Below, piece by piece: positions 1 through 14,697 of a stretch of DNA of 64,000 bases (its first letter is position 1; the number at the start of each line of letters is the position of its first letter). The stretch is from Psilocybe azurescens (taxonomy: Eukaryota > Basidiomycota > Agaricomycetes > Agaricales > Agrocybaceae): positions 62,001 to 126,000 of the forward strand of contig JAJIRX010000667.1 in the NCBI GenBank assembly GCA_023853785.1, given 5' to 3'. The notes below the pieces were generated by a model. That model saw only the letters and a list, made by a program, of their open reading frames with translations, did no database searches and was not told where the DNA came from. Made by a program: the position numbers and the translations under genes.

Positions 1-258
1 TCGAGGTCGACTTCTCGCACAGGTATCGAAAGAAGCCAGCTGAGCCGACCTCAAACTCCTCCTGTTACCACAAATTCCCAGTCAAAAGCATCTGTTTCTA
101 AGCCTCCTGGTCCTTCCTTGGTCCCCACTGTCCGCCCAACTCTGAGCTTTGCTAACGCAGCAGCGAAAAAGGAAGCTATTCCTCGAAAGGGTGGGGAGGT
201 GGAGCGAGCTGCCGACAATACTGAACAAACGGAGGAGGCTACAAAGGCAGCTGCTTGA
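1..258 (+). CDS. C-terminal end of an unidentified protein (5' truncated by window)
   Basis: Frame 1 is open from the first base to a TGA at 256-258 and encodes the last 85 residues of a protein. The stretch is Ser/Thr/Pro-rich, followed by a segment reading PTLSFANAAAKKE and an acidic, alanine-ending tail. The composition suits the disordered end of an RNA-binding or translation-related protein, but I do not recognise a domain and assign no function. The next gene begins 365 bp downstream on the same strand, and the gap shows only AT-rich sequence. Confidence 0.5.
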   Translation, partial: SRSTSRTGIERSQLSRPQTPPVTTNSQSKASVSKPPGPSLVPTVRPTLSFANAAAKKEAIPRKGGEVERAADNTEQTEEATKAAA

Positions 259-622
259 CGATATTGTATTTAATAATTTGGCCTCAGGCGTATATGGTAG
301 TTATATATTAAAGCCATTGAGATGAGGCAATATTAGAATTAAATATCCCTTGACCTGAACGAATCTGTTACTGTGAAAGTTCGAAATACGCCAGAGAGTG
401 ATTGATAGTGTAAGCAGCAATTGACACCCAGGATAGAGTTTCTTTCGCTGATCATGTACACAACTAGCCTGGACTCTCACGGCAAGCAATGCAGGCACTC
501 GATTCGACAATCCTTCACTTTTGAGGTCTTTTTCTAGTTATAGCTGGGCGACGAACCTGTGTCAAGTGAGAAGAGAGACGTAACGTCCCCTGAACAGCAA
601 ACTAATCGGATTCCGCGTTATA

Positions 623-1591
623 ATGAGGCAATTCAATGTGGTAGTTCTTGGAGGTAATGTGATTTCAAAGTTCGATGCGCCGCCTTTAATGACTCTGCAA
701 AAGCCGGAGGTGTTGGGAAATCGGCACTTACAGGTAAGAAGCTCTTGTGGAACACTATGGCATTACGTTCCTTACATCCAGTATATAGTTCGTTTCATCC
801 AAGACGTCTTTGTGGAGAACTACGACCCAACAATCGAAGGTCAGGAAACTCCTTGCGCAATGTTGGCCTTGTATCCTGACGGAAGCTGCAGAGGAATATA
901 GGAGAACGATCACAGTGGACGGTCAACTTGATTCGGTCAGTACGTTAGCTGACCCCCAGGACAATTTCCTGCTTATAACAATGTCATTGACATGAAATGC
1001 TTCTTCCATGTGCACAACGAACACATTTCCAGCTCGAAGTTCTTGATACAGCTGGGGCCGAGCAATTCACTTCTCTCAATGAAGTGTATATCAAGGTTGA
1101 GCACATACTTTCAAAGTTAATGTCTTACTGACCATTATCAGTCTGGTCGTGGGTTCGTTCTTGTGTTTAGGTACGAATTGGCCCCACTTGAAGGTTATCA
1201 TGCGCTAAATAGATATCAGTCTGACGCAGGAAGCAAGTCTTCAGGAAGTCGATAATTTACGAAAGCAAATTCTGAGGATCAAAGGGGGCGATACAGTGCG
1301 TGCAGAATACCTACAGAATTGGCTACCGTATGAATAATTAATTGATGGCAGACAGCGCCTATTGTGATCGTTGGAACAAAACTTGATCTCGTAAACGAAA
1401 GAGAAGTCCAGCGAGCTACGATTCAAACGCTTGCATCGCGGTGGGACCTCCCTTTCTACGAAACATCAGCAAAACGGAATTGGCATGTTGCAGAAGTATT
1501 CGAAGAACTGCTGAGACAAATGCGAATAAAATATCCAGCAGACCCTTCAAGGGGGCGAAGAAAGCGAGCGAGTGGATGCATTGCTATGTAG
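623..1591 (+). CDS. Ras-family small GTPase, Rsr1/Rap-like
   Basis: Spliced by eye from about seven exons, this gives a ~190-residue small GTPase. Visible motifs: P-loop GAGGVGKS near the N-terminus, effector loop YDPTIEEEYRR, switch II LEVLDTAGAEQFTSLNE, guanine-specificity motif GTKLD, ETSAK near the end, a basic stretch GRRKR and the C-terminal CaaX box CIAM. The effector loop and the Gln after AGAE resemble Rap/Rsr1 (Bud1) more than classical Ras. Members of this family act at the plasma membrane as polarity switches after prenylation at the CaaX cysteine. Two residues are unusual: Ala in the position of Ras Gln61 (Rap has Thr), and TKxD instead of NKxD, a form commoner in Rho proteins. 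The start at 623 gives the canonical MRQFNVVVLG lead-in. Family confidence is high; the exact ortholog is less sure. Confidence 0.88.
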
Positions 1592-1747
1592 TTGTCTATT
1601 TTCCTCTATCTTTCGGTTTTATTTCGACAGCACATTAGAATTACTTACTAGGATTTGTATACCATGGCCAATTTATGACGCTAACTTTGATTGTACTTAT
1701 ACCCAGTGGCCATAGTACATACCCTTGAATGCGAGTTTTGATCGGAT

Positions 1748-4647
<2,900 letters not shown>

Positions 4648-4806
4648 ACATCGGTTTTGCAAGATATTTTCCTAGAGTTTCCGTCTACATCAGTTACCAT
4701 ATATTCTTAGACCATGCTTTTGTTTGATTAATCATCAAACCTAATATCCCAAGTAATCCGTTGGTTGAACGTAGAACGTTTAATCCATAACTTGCATTGT
4801 ACAATC

Positions 4807-5874
4807 ATGTCCGTGTCTGTAATCAAGAAAAGCTTCACGATTGGAGGGATTCAAACTTCCGTCTACCAAACCTCTAGAGCTCTCAGTGGATCCGTCGCGG
4901 TCGTCTTTCTGTTGCATGGACGACATGGTTCTGCTGAAGATGTCGCATCTATCGCGACGTCATTTTTGGCGAAGGAGAAAACTGTCCCTGAGAGTCGTGG
5001 CCTCTATGTCGTAACTGTGGTATCTAGATATTCGTTCTATACAATATCATCCCCACTCTGTAACTAAAAATGACCAGGATCACCGCAATCATGGTGGAAG
5101 GATCGTCGAAGTCAGAGCCAACAACACCTGGGCAGAAAAGAATGAACTGCATGCGTGAGTTATTCAGCAGGCTATGCTACTTCTAATTGCCATTGATCTA
5201 CCTCAAATAGAATGGATATGTACTCGATTCAAGGTTTGTTAACGGCCGACCAAGTCTTCCTTGCAGAGTTAATGTGAAGCATTTTACTAGTGGGAACGGC
5301 TCGAGACATCACTTTTCTGTGTGATTTTTTACCAACATATCTCTTTCCTCACGATGAGTGCAAAATTGACGCCTGGGGTGTGGTTGGAATCAGCCTCGGT
5401 GGACATTCAACCTGGCTAGCACTAAGCGAAGGTAAATAAAATAAAATATCTAATTGACAACGCGTGCTTAATCTTCTGGTTATAGATCCCAGAATCCAAG
5501 TCGGCATTCCTATTATCGGATGCCCGGACTATATGGAACTGATGAAGTACCGAGCAAACTCCAGCGGAGTATCTCTCGAGGCGCCATACATGCCGGCGAG
5601 TTTCTCCAAGCTGGTTGAATCTGTGGATCCGGCTTCAAAGGACTACACATCTACCAAAGCGCACAATCCGTTCATAGGGAAGAAGATTCTGGTGCTTTCG
5701 GGAGAAGAAGACCCGTTGGTCCCCTGGGTAGCGAGCAAGAAATTCGTGGAGAGGCTGGAAGTGGGGGCGCAGGGAAGTAAAAGGGTATTTTTGCAAAAGG
5801 GAGTAGGCCATGCATGCACAGAGGAGATGGTGGCAGAAGCAGGGAGATTTATTGAGGCAGAACTGTTGAATTAA
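4807..5874 (+). CDS. Alpha/beta-hydrolase (esterase/dienelactone hydrolase-like)
   Basis: Five exons encode ~290 residues with an alpha/beta-hydrolase layout. Visible elements are an oxyanion-hole type HGRHGSAEDV near residue 36, DHRNHGGR, the nucleophile elbow GISLGGHS near residue 140, an acid residue in GEEDPLVPW, and the catalytic His in GVGHAC near the C-terminus. There is no signal peptide, so a cytosolic enzyme is likely. The substrate cannot be told from sequence; prolyl-oligopeptidase-like or dienelactone-hydrolase-like esterase are both possible. The start at 4807 is preferred over an upstream in-frame ATG because MSVSVIKKSFTIGG begins the first beta strand directly. The gene follows the helicase tail-to-head by 160 bp. 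Confidence 0.8.
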
Positions 5875-6080
5875 GGCCCAGTTTCAGCGTGGAAAATGTT
5901 TTGTATTACATAAGGATCATTCATGACAACGAAATGTTGAAGGGTTTTGTCTTCAAAGTGACTGAGGACTCCTTGTCGACTCCATCCACCATCTATATTC
6001 TCAAATCCCCTTTCTATATCTCTGCTGAACCCATATCTTTATTTTATACGGTCCCATCATCCTGGTTTCATCCATCAAAA

Positions 6081-9000
6081 ATGCCCCGCCGCTCACAAAC
6101 ACGCGCGTCAAACCTACATACAGCAATAACCACTTCTTCCCCGCCGCCTCTCCATGATTCTATTTCGGAAAGCCTGTTATTGCTGCGGAAGCAATGGAAA
6201 TGGGCAGCTTTCAGCCAGTTCTACTATACTTTCGCTCAGTTATTTAACATGAACGATGTCACTATTTCTGTGCGCTTGCTATTCATTTTTACTCGTCCCC
6301 TGTCTAATTATGCTTTCCAGGACATTGAAAGGGATCTAGTTCACCAATCCAATACCGTCATCTCGCGCATCATGCAGAAGCTGCTATACACCCTTTCGTA
6401 TGATCGTAAAGTCACGTAAACCCACTTTCCTTATCATCAATGTGGCCTCTATAACGTCTATCTTTCTGTAGCACTGAAAACTGGCAAACTGCTCTGCGCA
6501 AGCAATATAACAAGCGAGATCCTGAAGCCAACCCTCTCGGACCAGAACCAAATCATGTAGAAAGGGGCACAAAGGAAGAAGAGGAGGAACCAGCGCTCCC
6601 AGAATCGGCGCCTGTTGAACAGCCGGGTCAGGGAAGTCAACGGAAAGGACTTACTAGAAGGAGAATCCTCAACGCCCAAAGCAGAATCTCTTTCTATGGA
6701 ACCCGGAACCTCAGAGACGCCATTACCCGAAACCGCGCAGGGTTCTCGTCAGTCGAGCGTGTTGGAAACTAGTCAGCCTGCGACTGTCGAGAAAAGCGTA
6801 CACAATGAAGGAGAGGAAGAGAAGCCATCAACGGACTGGTTAGACCTTCCAATGCTTACGAAGCTTGAATCTTTGCATACCCTCGTGGAATGGCAGTTTC
6901 AAAATCCTACTAGATTACGAACCATCATGAAAAGCGACGATGAACTAGCATCTTGGGTCAGACACTTCATCCCAGTCCCATGCGCACAAACTCACTTTCA
7001 ATTTACACAATAGCGGGTTGAGCCAATTGGTTATGACAGCAAACGGAATGCTTATTGGTTCATTGGCGGTAAGTTATATGTACTGCCAAGCATCTACCAA
7101 TACTAAATTAATCGCAGGCGAACGACTCTGGATTCAGCGTGTACCGCCCAAGCCGCCCAAGTCTCAGGCTTCCAAACGTAAGAGGGTCAACAACAAAGCT
7201 GCCGACAAAAATACACCCTCCAAAACCAATCCGCCTCCCAAGAAACGCGCTCGACTTGAAGAGGCCAATACGAGAAGCAACGTCACCTCGACATCTGGAC
7301 GCCATAGTCGAGCGGCGAAGGATCAAGCCAAAATCAAACTCGATCTGCAGGCTAAAGAGCTGGCACAGCTTAATCGCGAGGCTACCAAACTGAGCCATAA
7401 AAGCAAAGGTTCGAGTCCCTCGAAGCAACCTTCCAGACTTTCTTCACGGGTAGTTGGCACACGGACAAGCGCGAGACTTAGAGGCCCCCTAGAGGACGAA
7501 TGGCAACCTATCCCGAACGAGTGGCTGAACAGTCCGGCGAAACCTAAGGATCGCAACTCGGTATCTAAAAACCTGAAGACAGGCCTGGAAAGCGACGAGG
7601 AGAGTGACTTGACGGAATTGACCGAGGATGGAGAGGGCGATGAAGATGAGGAAGAAGAACCAGCCGAGGTTTCAAAACCGACTGAATCCGCAACAGTCAA
7701 TGGAGAAGTTGCCCAAAACCACGAATCAAAGGTGTCAGATGAAAAAGAGCAAAAAGATTCTCAAGAAGTCCCTTCCGACTTTATCGAATGGGAGACAGTA
7801 AGTATATAAGATACTGCAGTGTCCTCATCTTACTGGTTTTTGTTATTAGCTTTGCGTGACCCTACAAGAATGGGAACATATAGCAGAGCGATTTGCGAAT
7901 GCGACATACTACACGGAGAAGGCTCTTTACAAACTTCTGGTCCACGATATTGTTCCCGTAATCACCCATGAACTCAGGGTGAGTACATGTTGTATCACCT
8001 TATATCCCCTTTTCTGACTTAACTCCCTCTGCAGGAAATTGAACGGAAACGTGAGCTGGAAGAAGCGCTGAACCACAGGAAGCGATCATCTCGTCTTGCT
8101 TTGAGGGAAAGTGAACGCGAAGAGGCGCGTCTAACGGCAAAGAGGAAACAGGACGAAGATGAGAAGTTTAGCCGCACTCGACGAATGGAAGCTAGGCAGC
8201 AGAAGGAGGAAGAAGAAAGAATCAAACGTGAAAATGCAAGGGAACAGCGGAGGAAAGAGCGAGAGGCCCGAGAAGAATCACGAAGAGCCCTTACAGCGTA
8301 TGTCTGCATCTCGTATGGTCATTGATCACTTGTTGAGGATTGTTCTTTTTTTTTTACAGTCAGGAGAATTTAGCGGCAGAACAAGCTGCTAAGGCCAAAA
8401 ACATTCGCGATACAAAATCCAACTCCAACAACGTTAATCGCCAAACTGCTGCAATCGGGAGGAATGGAAATTATAGTGGTAGTGGAAGTGGAAGTGGATC
8501 TCGCACGCCCGCAGGAGAGGATTGGGAACTGTCTTGTGAGATATGTCATCGTCATGGAATTAACCTGGTGCGTAGTCCCTGTCATGTCCTTGAAGAAGTG
8601 CTCATGAAGCGGTCTACAGGACGATGGAACTCCCATGATGTCTTGCGGGAGATGTTCCAAATGGCAGCATATACTTTGCCATGATCGCGCAGATCAAGCG
8701 GCAGGTCGCCCTAGACGCAATTGGGATGCCGTTGACTTTATCTGCAAAAGTTGTCGCACATCGCAACAAGACAACCACCAGAGAGATCGCGTGTACTTGT
8801 CCAACAACACGCAACAGCCTATGGCTACTTCTTCTCAGATGCAGTCCTACAGGTCATACCAGCAGGTTACGAACCTGCAGTCTGACCGCCATGTGCCCTA
8901 TCCTGATTACAGAGGCGCCCCTCAACAACAAAGTTTCTATGTTCGCCCACCGCACGGTCAACAAAAGCATCCAGTTCAATACGGGAATACCCCACCGCCT

Positions 9001-9483
9001 CCGGTCAACGCAGCGAGACCGACGATCTCATTCAGCCACTACCAACCTGCCGCGCATAGCTTCTCCGCTGGCCCACAGCCAGCTTATACAGAACCGCACT
9101 CTTATTATGGTGCTCCGAATCCTCTATATCGAGCTGCTGCCGCATCACCCTACAAACCTCAGGTCAGTCCTATTCTTTTTGATGGTTATTTGAACATAGA
9201 TTGTCAATGACATTGCCCTCAGCCGATGCCGGTTTGGAATATTACAACTCCTGCACACGCTCCTGGTTATGTTATGCCCCATAATGGAGCAGCTACCTCT
9301 TCCAACCCAGTACAGTACAGGAATTCGCCTCACGAACACCGCCCAGATATGGTCCCCACGAGCGAACCGCCGCCGCCGCCTCCACCGCAATTATATCCCC
9401 GATATCCTGAGCAACATTATCAATATCCCCAATCTAATAGTAAACACCTTCCTACAGCATATCAACCACCGTTGGGTAGATAA
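6081..9483 (+). CDS. DDT/WHIM-like chromatin-remodelling protein with PHD finger
   Basis: About nine exons encode ~950 residues. The N-terminal part (LLLLRKQWKWAAFSQF...LFNMNDVTISDIERDL) fits a DDT domain. A WHIM-like core follows (DELASWRVEPIGYDSKRNAYW, then GGERLWIQR). Next come basic and acidic linkers, a long charged coiled coil (ERKRELEEAL... to EESRRAL), and a PHD finger with CEIC, CGRCSKWQH, LCH and CKSC zinc ligands. The C-terminus is Gln/Tyr/Pro-rich with a poly-proline run. DDT-WHIM proteins typically partner ISWI ATPases, and the PHD finger suggests histone-tail reading; both are inference. Between 6620 and 6645 the frame changes. Two one-base losses (in GGG and AAA runs) or a non-credible 31-nt intron would explain it. 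Confidence 0.8.
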
Positions 9484-9585
9484 TACATCCTCTTTTTTAA
9501 AATCTGTATAATACAATTTTGATTTATTGAATAATAATACAGCTTTGTAGAATTTTGTCACATTAGAGTATACTATAGCCAGTTC

Positions 9586-10454
9586 TCAGCGAATTGTTTC
9601 ATACATTTTGAAGGCGGGTGATTGGAATGGAAAAGGATCATCATCCATGGCTGAGCTTTCGCTGATGGGTAGGTGTTAGGAACGCGTCTGACTTACGGAT
9701 AACACATTGCATGAAAACGTACTCCACGGGTCCGAGGACACGCAAACCGCGAACATGGGTATCTTTGCCACTCATGTGGTTAGCAGCTACGATGATTTGA
9801 AGGACGTAGGCATAAACGGGGTTGCTAAAAGTAAGCAATGAGACAGAGCAACGAGGGATGATTATAGCAGGGAGAATCTCACAGGCCGTCGCCTTCTTCA
9901 TTTGGCTCAGACGAGACATCAAAGGTGATCCAACCATCGGGTTTATCCAAAGTGACGATGCGCACATCCTGCAGGTCGCTGAGGCCTGTCCCGGCGCGTA
10001 TAGCCAAAGTGGACGGCGTATAAGAATCGTCGAGGGGAAAGTTAAGGTATATGCTTAATTTCTAGGGTGTTGGATCGGTTAGATAGTGATATGTCAAGTG
10101 GGTTGTATTCTCACTTGAATAGCCATTTTCCTAGGAAATTCAATGGTAATGAAATGTGGCTGGGGGCCATCCGAGCTAGACGATAAATTCTTGAGTAACG
10201 TAGAGAAACAATTTTATTTATTGCACTCACTGCCAAAAGGTGTCAGGATCGCCATCCAAAAGGCATTCGGCGCCAAATCCGAATTTGTATGAGGACACCG
10301 ACCACTTTGCGCGCGAAGAGATATCAGGCCATGGCAGCGTTGGTGGTTTCCTCAAGCCTGAAGGATGATGAGCCGGAATAGAGAGGCAAATGGGAGTAGT
10401 ATACATGCCTGTATGAACAAGGGGAGTCCCATCGTCTGGCGGTACCAAGTTCAT
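9586..10454 (-). CDS. DOC1: Anaphase-promoting complex subunit 10 (APC10/Doc1)
   Basis: Reverse-strand exons encode a DOC-domain protein of ~200 residues. Recognisable blocks are DISSRAKWSVSSYKFGFG, DGDPDTFWQSDGPQPH, YTPSTLAIRAGTG, PDGWITFDV, LQIIVAANHMSGKDTHVR and the C-terminal PFPFQSPAFKMYETIR. The final Ile-Arg tail is the element by which APC10 docks on APC/C; DOC domains help recognise destruction-box substrates. The last intron uses a GTACG donor inside GPV|DESSAM, which restores the IR tail. The first intron may be GC-AG, joining LVHTG to LRKPPTLPW. The start (10454) lies 87 bp from the divergent UBA4 start, so the two probably share a promoter. Confidence 0.92.
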
Positions 10455-10541
10455 ATGTCGCAGCAAACAGGTCCCAGTTCGAGTTCAAGTTGACTTGAAT
10501 CCTCCTTTTCATTATGTAATCTTAATCTCCCCTCTTCGCCA

Positions 10542-12072
10542 ATGACCACTCCCATTCCTTTACAAGACTATCAGCGATATGGCCGTCAAATGATTCTAGA
10601 TGGGTTTGGCCTGCCCGGTACGCCCGTCTCACAAGATGCTTTCGTGTAGTTCCCTTCCATGATAATCAAAAGGTCAGATCAAGTTACATCGATGTTCTGT
10701 TGTAGTTGTCGGTGCAGGAGGCTTAGGATGCCCGGCTCTCCAATATCTCGGAGCTGCTGGAATCGGTATGTAAGGCAAGACCGTAGTGCCATGGAGCCAT
10801 ATTTTGATTTTTCTCGCGTCCAGGACGTCTAGGGATCATAGATCACGACCGCGTCGAGCTTTCCAATCTCCAGAGGCAAATCCTGCACAATGAAGACACT
10901 GTAGGGATGTACAAAGCCGAGTCTGCTGCCTTGGCCTTGAAGAGGTGAACAATTATAGCACCTCTCCCGCCGATATTTTATATTATCTTATACTACATTG
11001 CCTTTTCAACAGGACTAATTCTGGTCTTGATGTGGATGTTATGACCGTAGCGCTGACTGCAGACAACGCACTCTCTCTACTGCGTCCCTATGATATAATT
11101 TTGGACTGCACTGACAACGCTGCCACGCGATATCTGCTATCCGACGCGGCCGTCGCGCTCAAAAAACCTCTTGTCAGCGGAGCAGCCCAAAAGTTTGAGG
11201 GCCAGCTCTGCGTGTACAACCTTGGACCGACCGGACCATGCTACCGTTGCTTGTATCCAACCCCACCTCCGCAGGATGCCATGGGCAGCTGCGAAGAGCT
11301 AGGCATTCTCGGAGTCGTCACAGGAATAATCGGGAACATGCAAGCTTTAGAAACTATGAAAATCATTCTGGGTACCAATGGTCCGTTTTCTCTTCGACCC
11401 ATTACTACAGTCGGTTTGAACGCCAACCTCTTCATTCTCCAGATCTAACACCTTCGATGTTACTTTTCTCTGCACTCGGATCTCCCCCATTTCGTAACAT
11501 AAAATTGCGCCAGAAGAAAGCTACATGCACTGCCTGCAGTGATCCCAGCAATGCTCTCAGTTCTATCACAAACACAAATTATGTGCAATTCTGCGGAGGA
11601 CCTGTTCCTGACTGGGTCAATGAAGGTCGAGTACCCGGTGACATCGGCCATCGCATACAACCCCAGGTAAGTAGATTCGAGTTTCGTTTGTGTTTCTAAC
11701 CCTAATGTTTTGCAGGCGCTTCATGATCTGTTGTCCTCGCAAAACCCTCCAAGAATAATTGACGTTCGACCTCGTACCGAGTACGGTATCTGCTCACTTC
11801 CTGGATCTGAAAGTTAGTACCGATTTTCCTGTGAAATGCAAATGGCTAATATGTTTGCAGATATTCCCCTCAAAGAGCTTTTAGTCAAGCCAGAGAATTA
11901 CGCTCCAAGTGGCTATGACACTGATGTCTATGTCGTTTGTCGACTCGGAAATGATTCCCAAATCGCCGCAGAGGCTCTCAGACGTGTGAAGAACGATGTG
12001 GTTGTCAAAGATGTGATTGGAGGGTTGCGAGCCTGGACGCATCAGGTAGATTCCGAATTTCCATTGTATTGA
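10542..12072 (+). CDS. UBA4: Uba4/MOCS3: E1-like adenylyltransferase and sulfurtransferase
   Basis: Exons join to a ThiF/MoeB-type domain plus a C-terminal rhodanese domain, ~420 residues. Seen: [14 protein letters not shown], nucleotide-binding [41 protein letters not shown], zinc ligands in CYRCLYP and CTACSD, and the rhodanese loop [10 protein letters not shown] with the persulfide-carrying Cys. The family activates Urm1 and MOCS2A-type proteins for tRNA thiolation and molybdopterin synthesis, in the cytosol. An apparent in-frame stop after LFILQI is removed by splicing at GTCCG ([14 protein letters not shown]). The N-terminus is short: it lacks the leading helical region found in many orthologs, unless an upstream exon exists. 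Confidence 0.93.
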
Positions 12073-12138
12073 TAGAATAGTTTAAAATTACAGCCAAAAA
12101 GCAAACACAAAGACAAGGAGAGATTGAAGATTTACACG

Positions 12139-13127
12139 CTATTTCTCTGGAGATAAACTCATGAGATTTCGTTTTATGGGTATCGGTGGATGGAGTTGCT
12201 TACTCTGTCCCAACTTGAGCCATTTAGGTATCTTGACCTCCCCTGTCCCTGTCTTGGGCTTTGATGCTCGAGGGGCTGCTGAACCAGAGGCGCTCTTGTC
12301 GTCTTTCACTCGCTCTTCATTGGTTGGAGGCGATGGAAGATCGACGGCCTGCTCGAGAACGAAGGTAGCAAGAGGTGCAGGCACATTCACATCTACGACA
12401 AATAGAATGAGCAAAGGAATAAGGACGGTAATTGCAGACATACGGTTCAATTTATCATCTTCGAATCTTAATAATAGGACCGAAGATGGAGCCAACTGCA
12501 GCGCAGCCAAAGTCTGATCTCGCACAGCGGGATCTGATACCTTGAGATCGCGCTTGGGAGGTTGATCTTCAGACGATGTTGTTGAATAAGGTCGAACCGA
12601 ATGTGAATGAAAAGAATAGACACACATAAGACAAACTTTATGGGCTTTGCATCCTCTTGTAGACAACCCCGCACGAACGCATAGACAGATCTTATCTTGT
12701 TCGTTGAAGGAAAGGTCTTCTCCAGTATAGTTTGATCCAAGAACTTGACGCGGATTTTAGTCTGTAAAGTATTACTAACGGTTATATACGACTGGATAGA
12801 ACACAATTGGGTACCTCTGGCCATCGATCGCGTTTGGCCGCTGCTTCTGCCTCTCGGACGGCGCGGATTTTGAGAGGGGCATTGACTAGAGCCTGGGTTC
12901 GCGCGCTCAGTGTTGCTTGGGCAGCCTGAAGATCTGCAGCCGTAGGGGTGAAATAATCATCTGGTAGGTCGACTGCTTACGCTTGTTAAAGAGATACGCG
13001 GCTTTGTATATCCCTTCAACTCACCAAGCAACGCTGGTGATTGCGATGTTGGCTTAAAGACTTTGAAGTCGGTGGGAAGCTGCTCCAATGCTGAAGGAAC
13101 TTGAGGAACTGACGATGATTCGGACAT
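12139..13127 (-). CDS. UBX-domain protein, TUG/ASPSCR1-like
   Basis: Reverse-strand exons encode ~300 residues. The protein opens with MSESSSVPQVPSALEQLP, then FKVFKPTSQSPALL, DDYFTPTAADL and a helical segment ending RDRWPETKIRVKF. A UBX-like fold follows (LEKTFPSTNKIRSVYAFV, then RDLKVSDPAVRDQTL and SSVLLLRFEDDKLN). The end is IPKWLKLGQ. This order matches the C-terminal half of TUG/ASPSCR1 proteins, which bind the AAA ATPase p97/Cdc48. The N-terminal ubiquitin-like module of TUG was not found. The start at 13127 is the first Met in a frame leading into conserved sequence; an upstream exon is possible. Confidence 0.8.
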
Positions 13128-13621
13128 TTGCGCACAAGTGGTATGAGAGAGAATAAATGTGCTATAAGCAAAACTACAGAGTGATACATATACATTAGGT
13201 AATCTAAACAAACGACAGGCGGATACTGACTTCTAGGAATACTCTAGAATCGTCTTTCGGCAACCTGAGAAATGGAGGTTAGCAGGAGTGTCGAGGAAGA
13301 CGGGTATGAAAGGAAGGTTCAGCAAAAGAAAGAGTTGTCTCATGGCCCATCCCCAGGATGCACTGGCGGGTGATCCCTTTGGTATGAAGATGGAGACAAT
13401 CGAACGCAAATTACTTAAAAACATCATAAAAGTTGTTTAAAATCAGTGGAAAAGACACTAACCTGGTTGAAAGAAAGCGTTGAATGTTGGGAACCGAGAA
13501 CGGAGAACCAAAATCCTTGGAAAAGTTTCGAACGCATCAAGTGTGTTTGTATTTGTTGAACGCCAAAGCCCCAGCCTTTCATTAGGGGCTTGAACGCAAG
13601 TCTCCACTGATTCCGTGAATC

Positions 13622-14555
13622 ATGCCCCACCAACACCACGACGGCTGCGGCCATGAAAGCCATGACCATGATCACGACCACGACCACGATCAATCTAATC
13701 TCGGATTCCAAGATAATCTGTACATCCACATCGACCGTCAAAACGTCATGGCTCTCAATGCAGTAGGCAATGCTCCAGACATAATCAAACCCTGGCACGC
13801 CCGACTTGACGAAGCCCAGGTGCGCTGAATAACATAAAACAGCGGCAGGAATCCGCGCATTTATACAGGCTCTCTCTTCAAAGTTTCTTGAGTCGGATGC
13901 CGATGATCAATTGCGAGTCCCATTATGCCATGGATCGGATTGTGTTGAAATGACAATATACCAGAATCATACGTATCCCATTCACTGGCTCAGTACGGCT
14001 AAAGGCCATGCTACTCAAAGCCGGTCCTGAAGGACAAACGCCCGCAAAAATCTCTTTAGTAAATTCATTTGGTTATTTTTAGTACATACAATCTGACTGT
14101 GGCTACCAAATATTTCTAGTTCGCAAATCAAGACTCCCTTGACTTCGATGACATCGCTGACAAGACTCCAACGCAAGAGTTCGACGTGCCGTCCAACCGA
14201 GAAATCGGAGAGTATTCTTTAAAGTGAAAATATTTCTAAAAATTTCAGCTCAGGCGCTCAACTATATACTCTGCAGAACAGCGAAATTCTCCAATGTTTC
14301 ACACATCACCGTCTTCGTCCCTGCTTCACAGGGCGCCGATACTCACGAATATACTATCTGGGGTTTCTCGGCACATGGAGCCAGGTACATACATCTCTCC
14401 TTCAAAGTCTGAACATCGTCAAATATAACCAATATATTGCATTCCTCCAGCACAAATCCCAACCTATAATTACAGTATATGAAGCACAAGCAAACCTCGC
14501 CGATCACGAGAAAATACAGGGTATGGACGGAACATGGACCACGCCTGGTCATTAA
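13622..14555 (+). CDS. PITH-domain protein (thioredoxin-like C-terminal, proteasome-interacting)
   Basis: The protein starts with a His/Asp-rich tract (MPHQHHDGCGHESHDHD...), then FQDNLYIHIDRQNVMALN and LESDADDQL, typical of PITH proteins. Later exons give SLDFDDIADKTPTQEFDV, KFSNVSHITVFVPASQGAD, RIYYLGFLGTWSQ and the C-terminus PIITVYEAQANLADHEK. PITH is the domain by which TXNL1 binds the 26S proteasome lid; stand-alone PITH proteins of ~210 residues are common in fungi. Between QGADT and RIYYLGF (about 14338-14345) one base is missing, so the literal frame runs into non-homologous sequence. The final intron, at GTACAT, restores the canonical tail. It is divergent from the UBX gene, 495 bp away. 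Confidence 0.9.
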
Positions 14556-14697
14556 AGTGAAAAAGCGAATAAATGGTAAAAAGAATCCGCAGTAGGGTAA
14601 GAAAGTGTATGTAGCATAGCATGTTGAATCGTCGTCAAGAAGTGTATCGTTGTGATCCATGCAAGTGAATCGAATCGTCGCGTCTGGAACGTCAAAA

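Noticed and set aside
6618..6652. A 31-nt micro-intron in the DDT/PHD gene
   Set aside because: It would restore the frame, but it is shorter than any other intron here and lacks space for a branch point. Two one-base losses in GGG and AAA runs explain it as well and fit the window-wide pattern.
14335..14350. Programmed ribosomal frameshifting as the cause of frame changes
   Set aside because: The sites have no common slippery heptamer and occur in unrelated genes, some more than once per gene. Sequence error is simpler.
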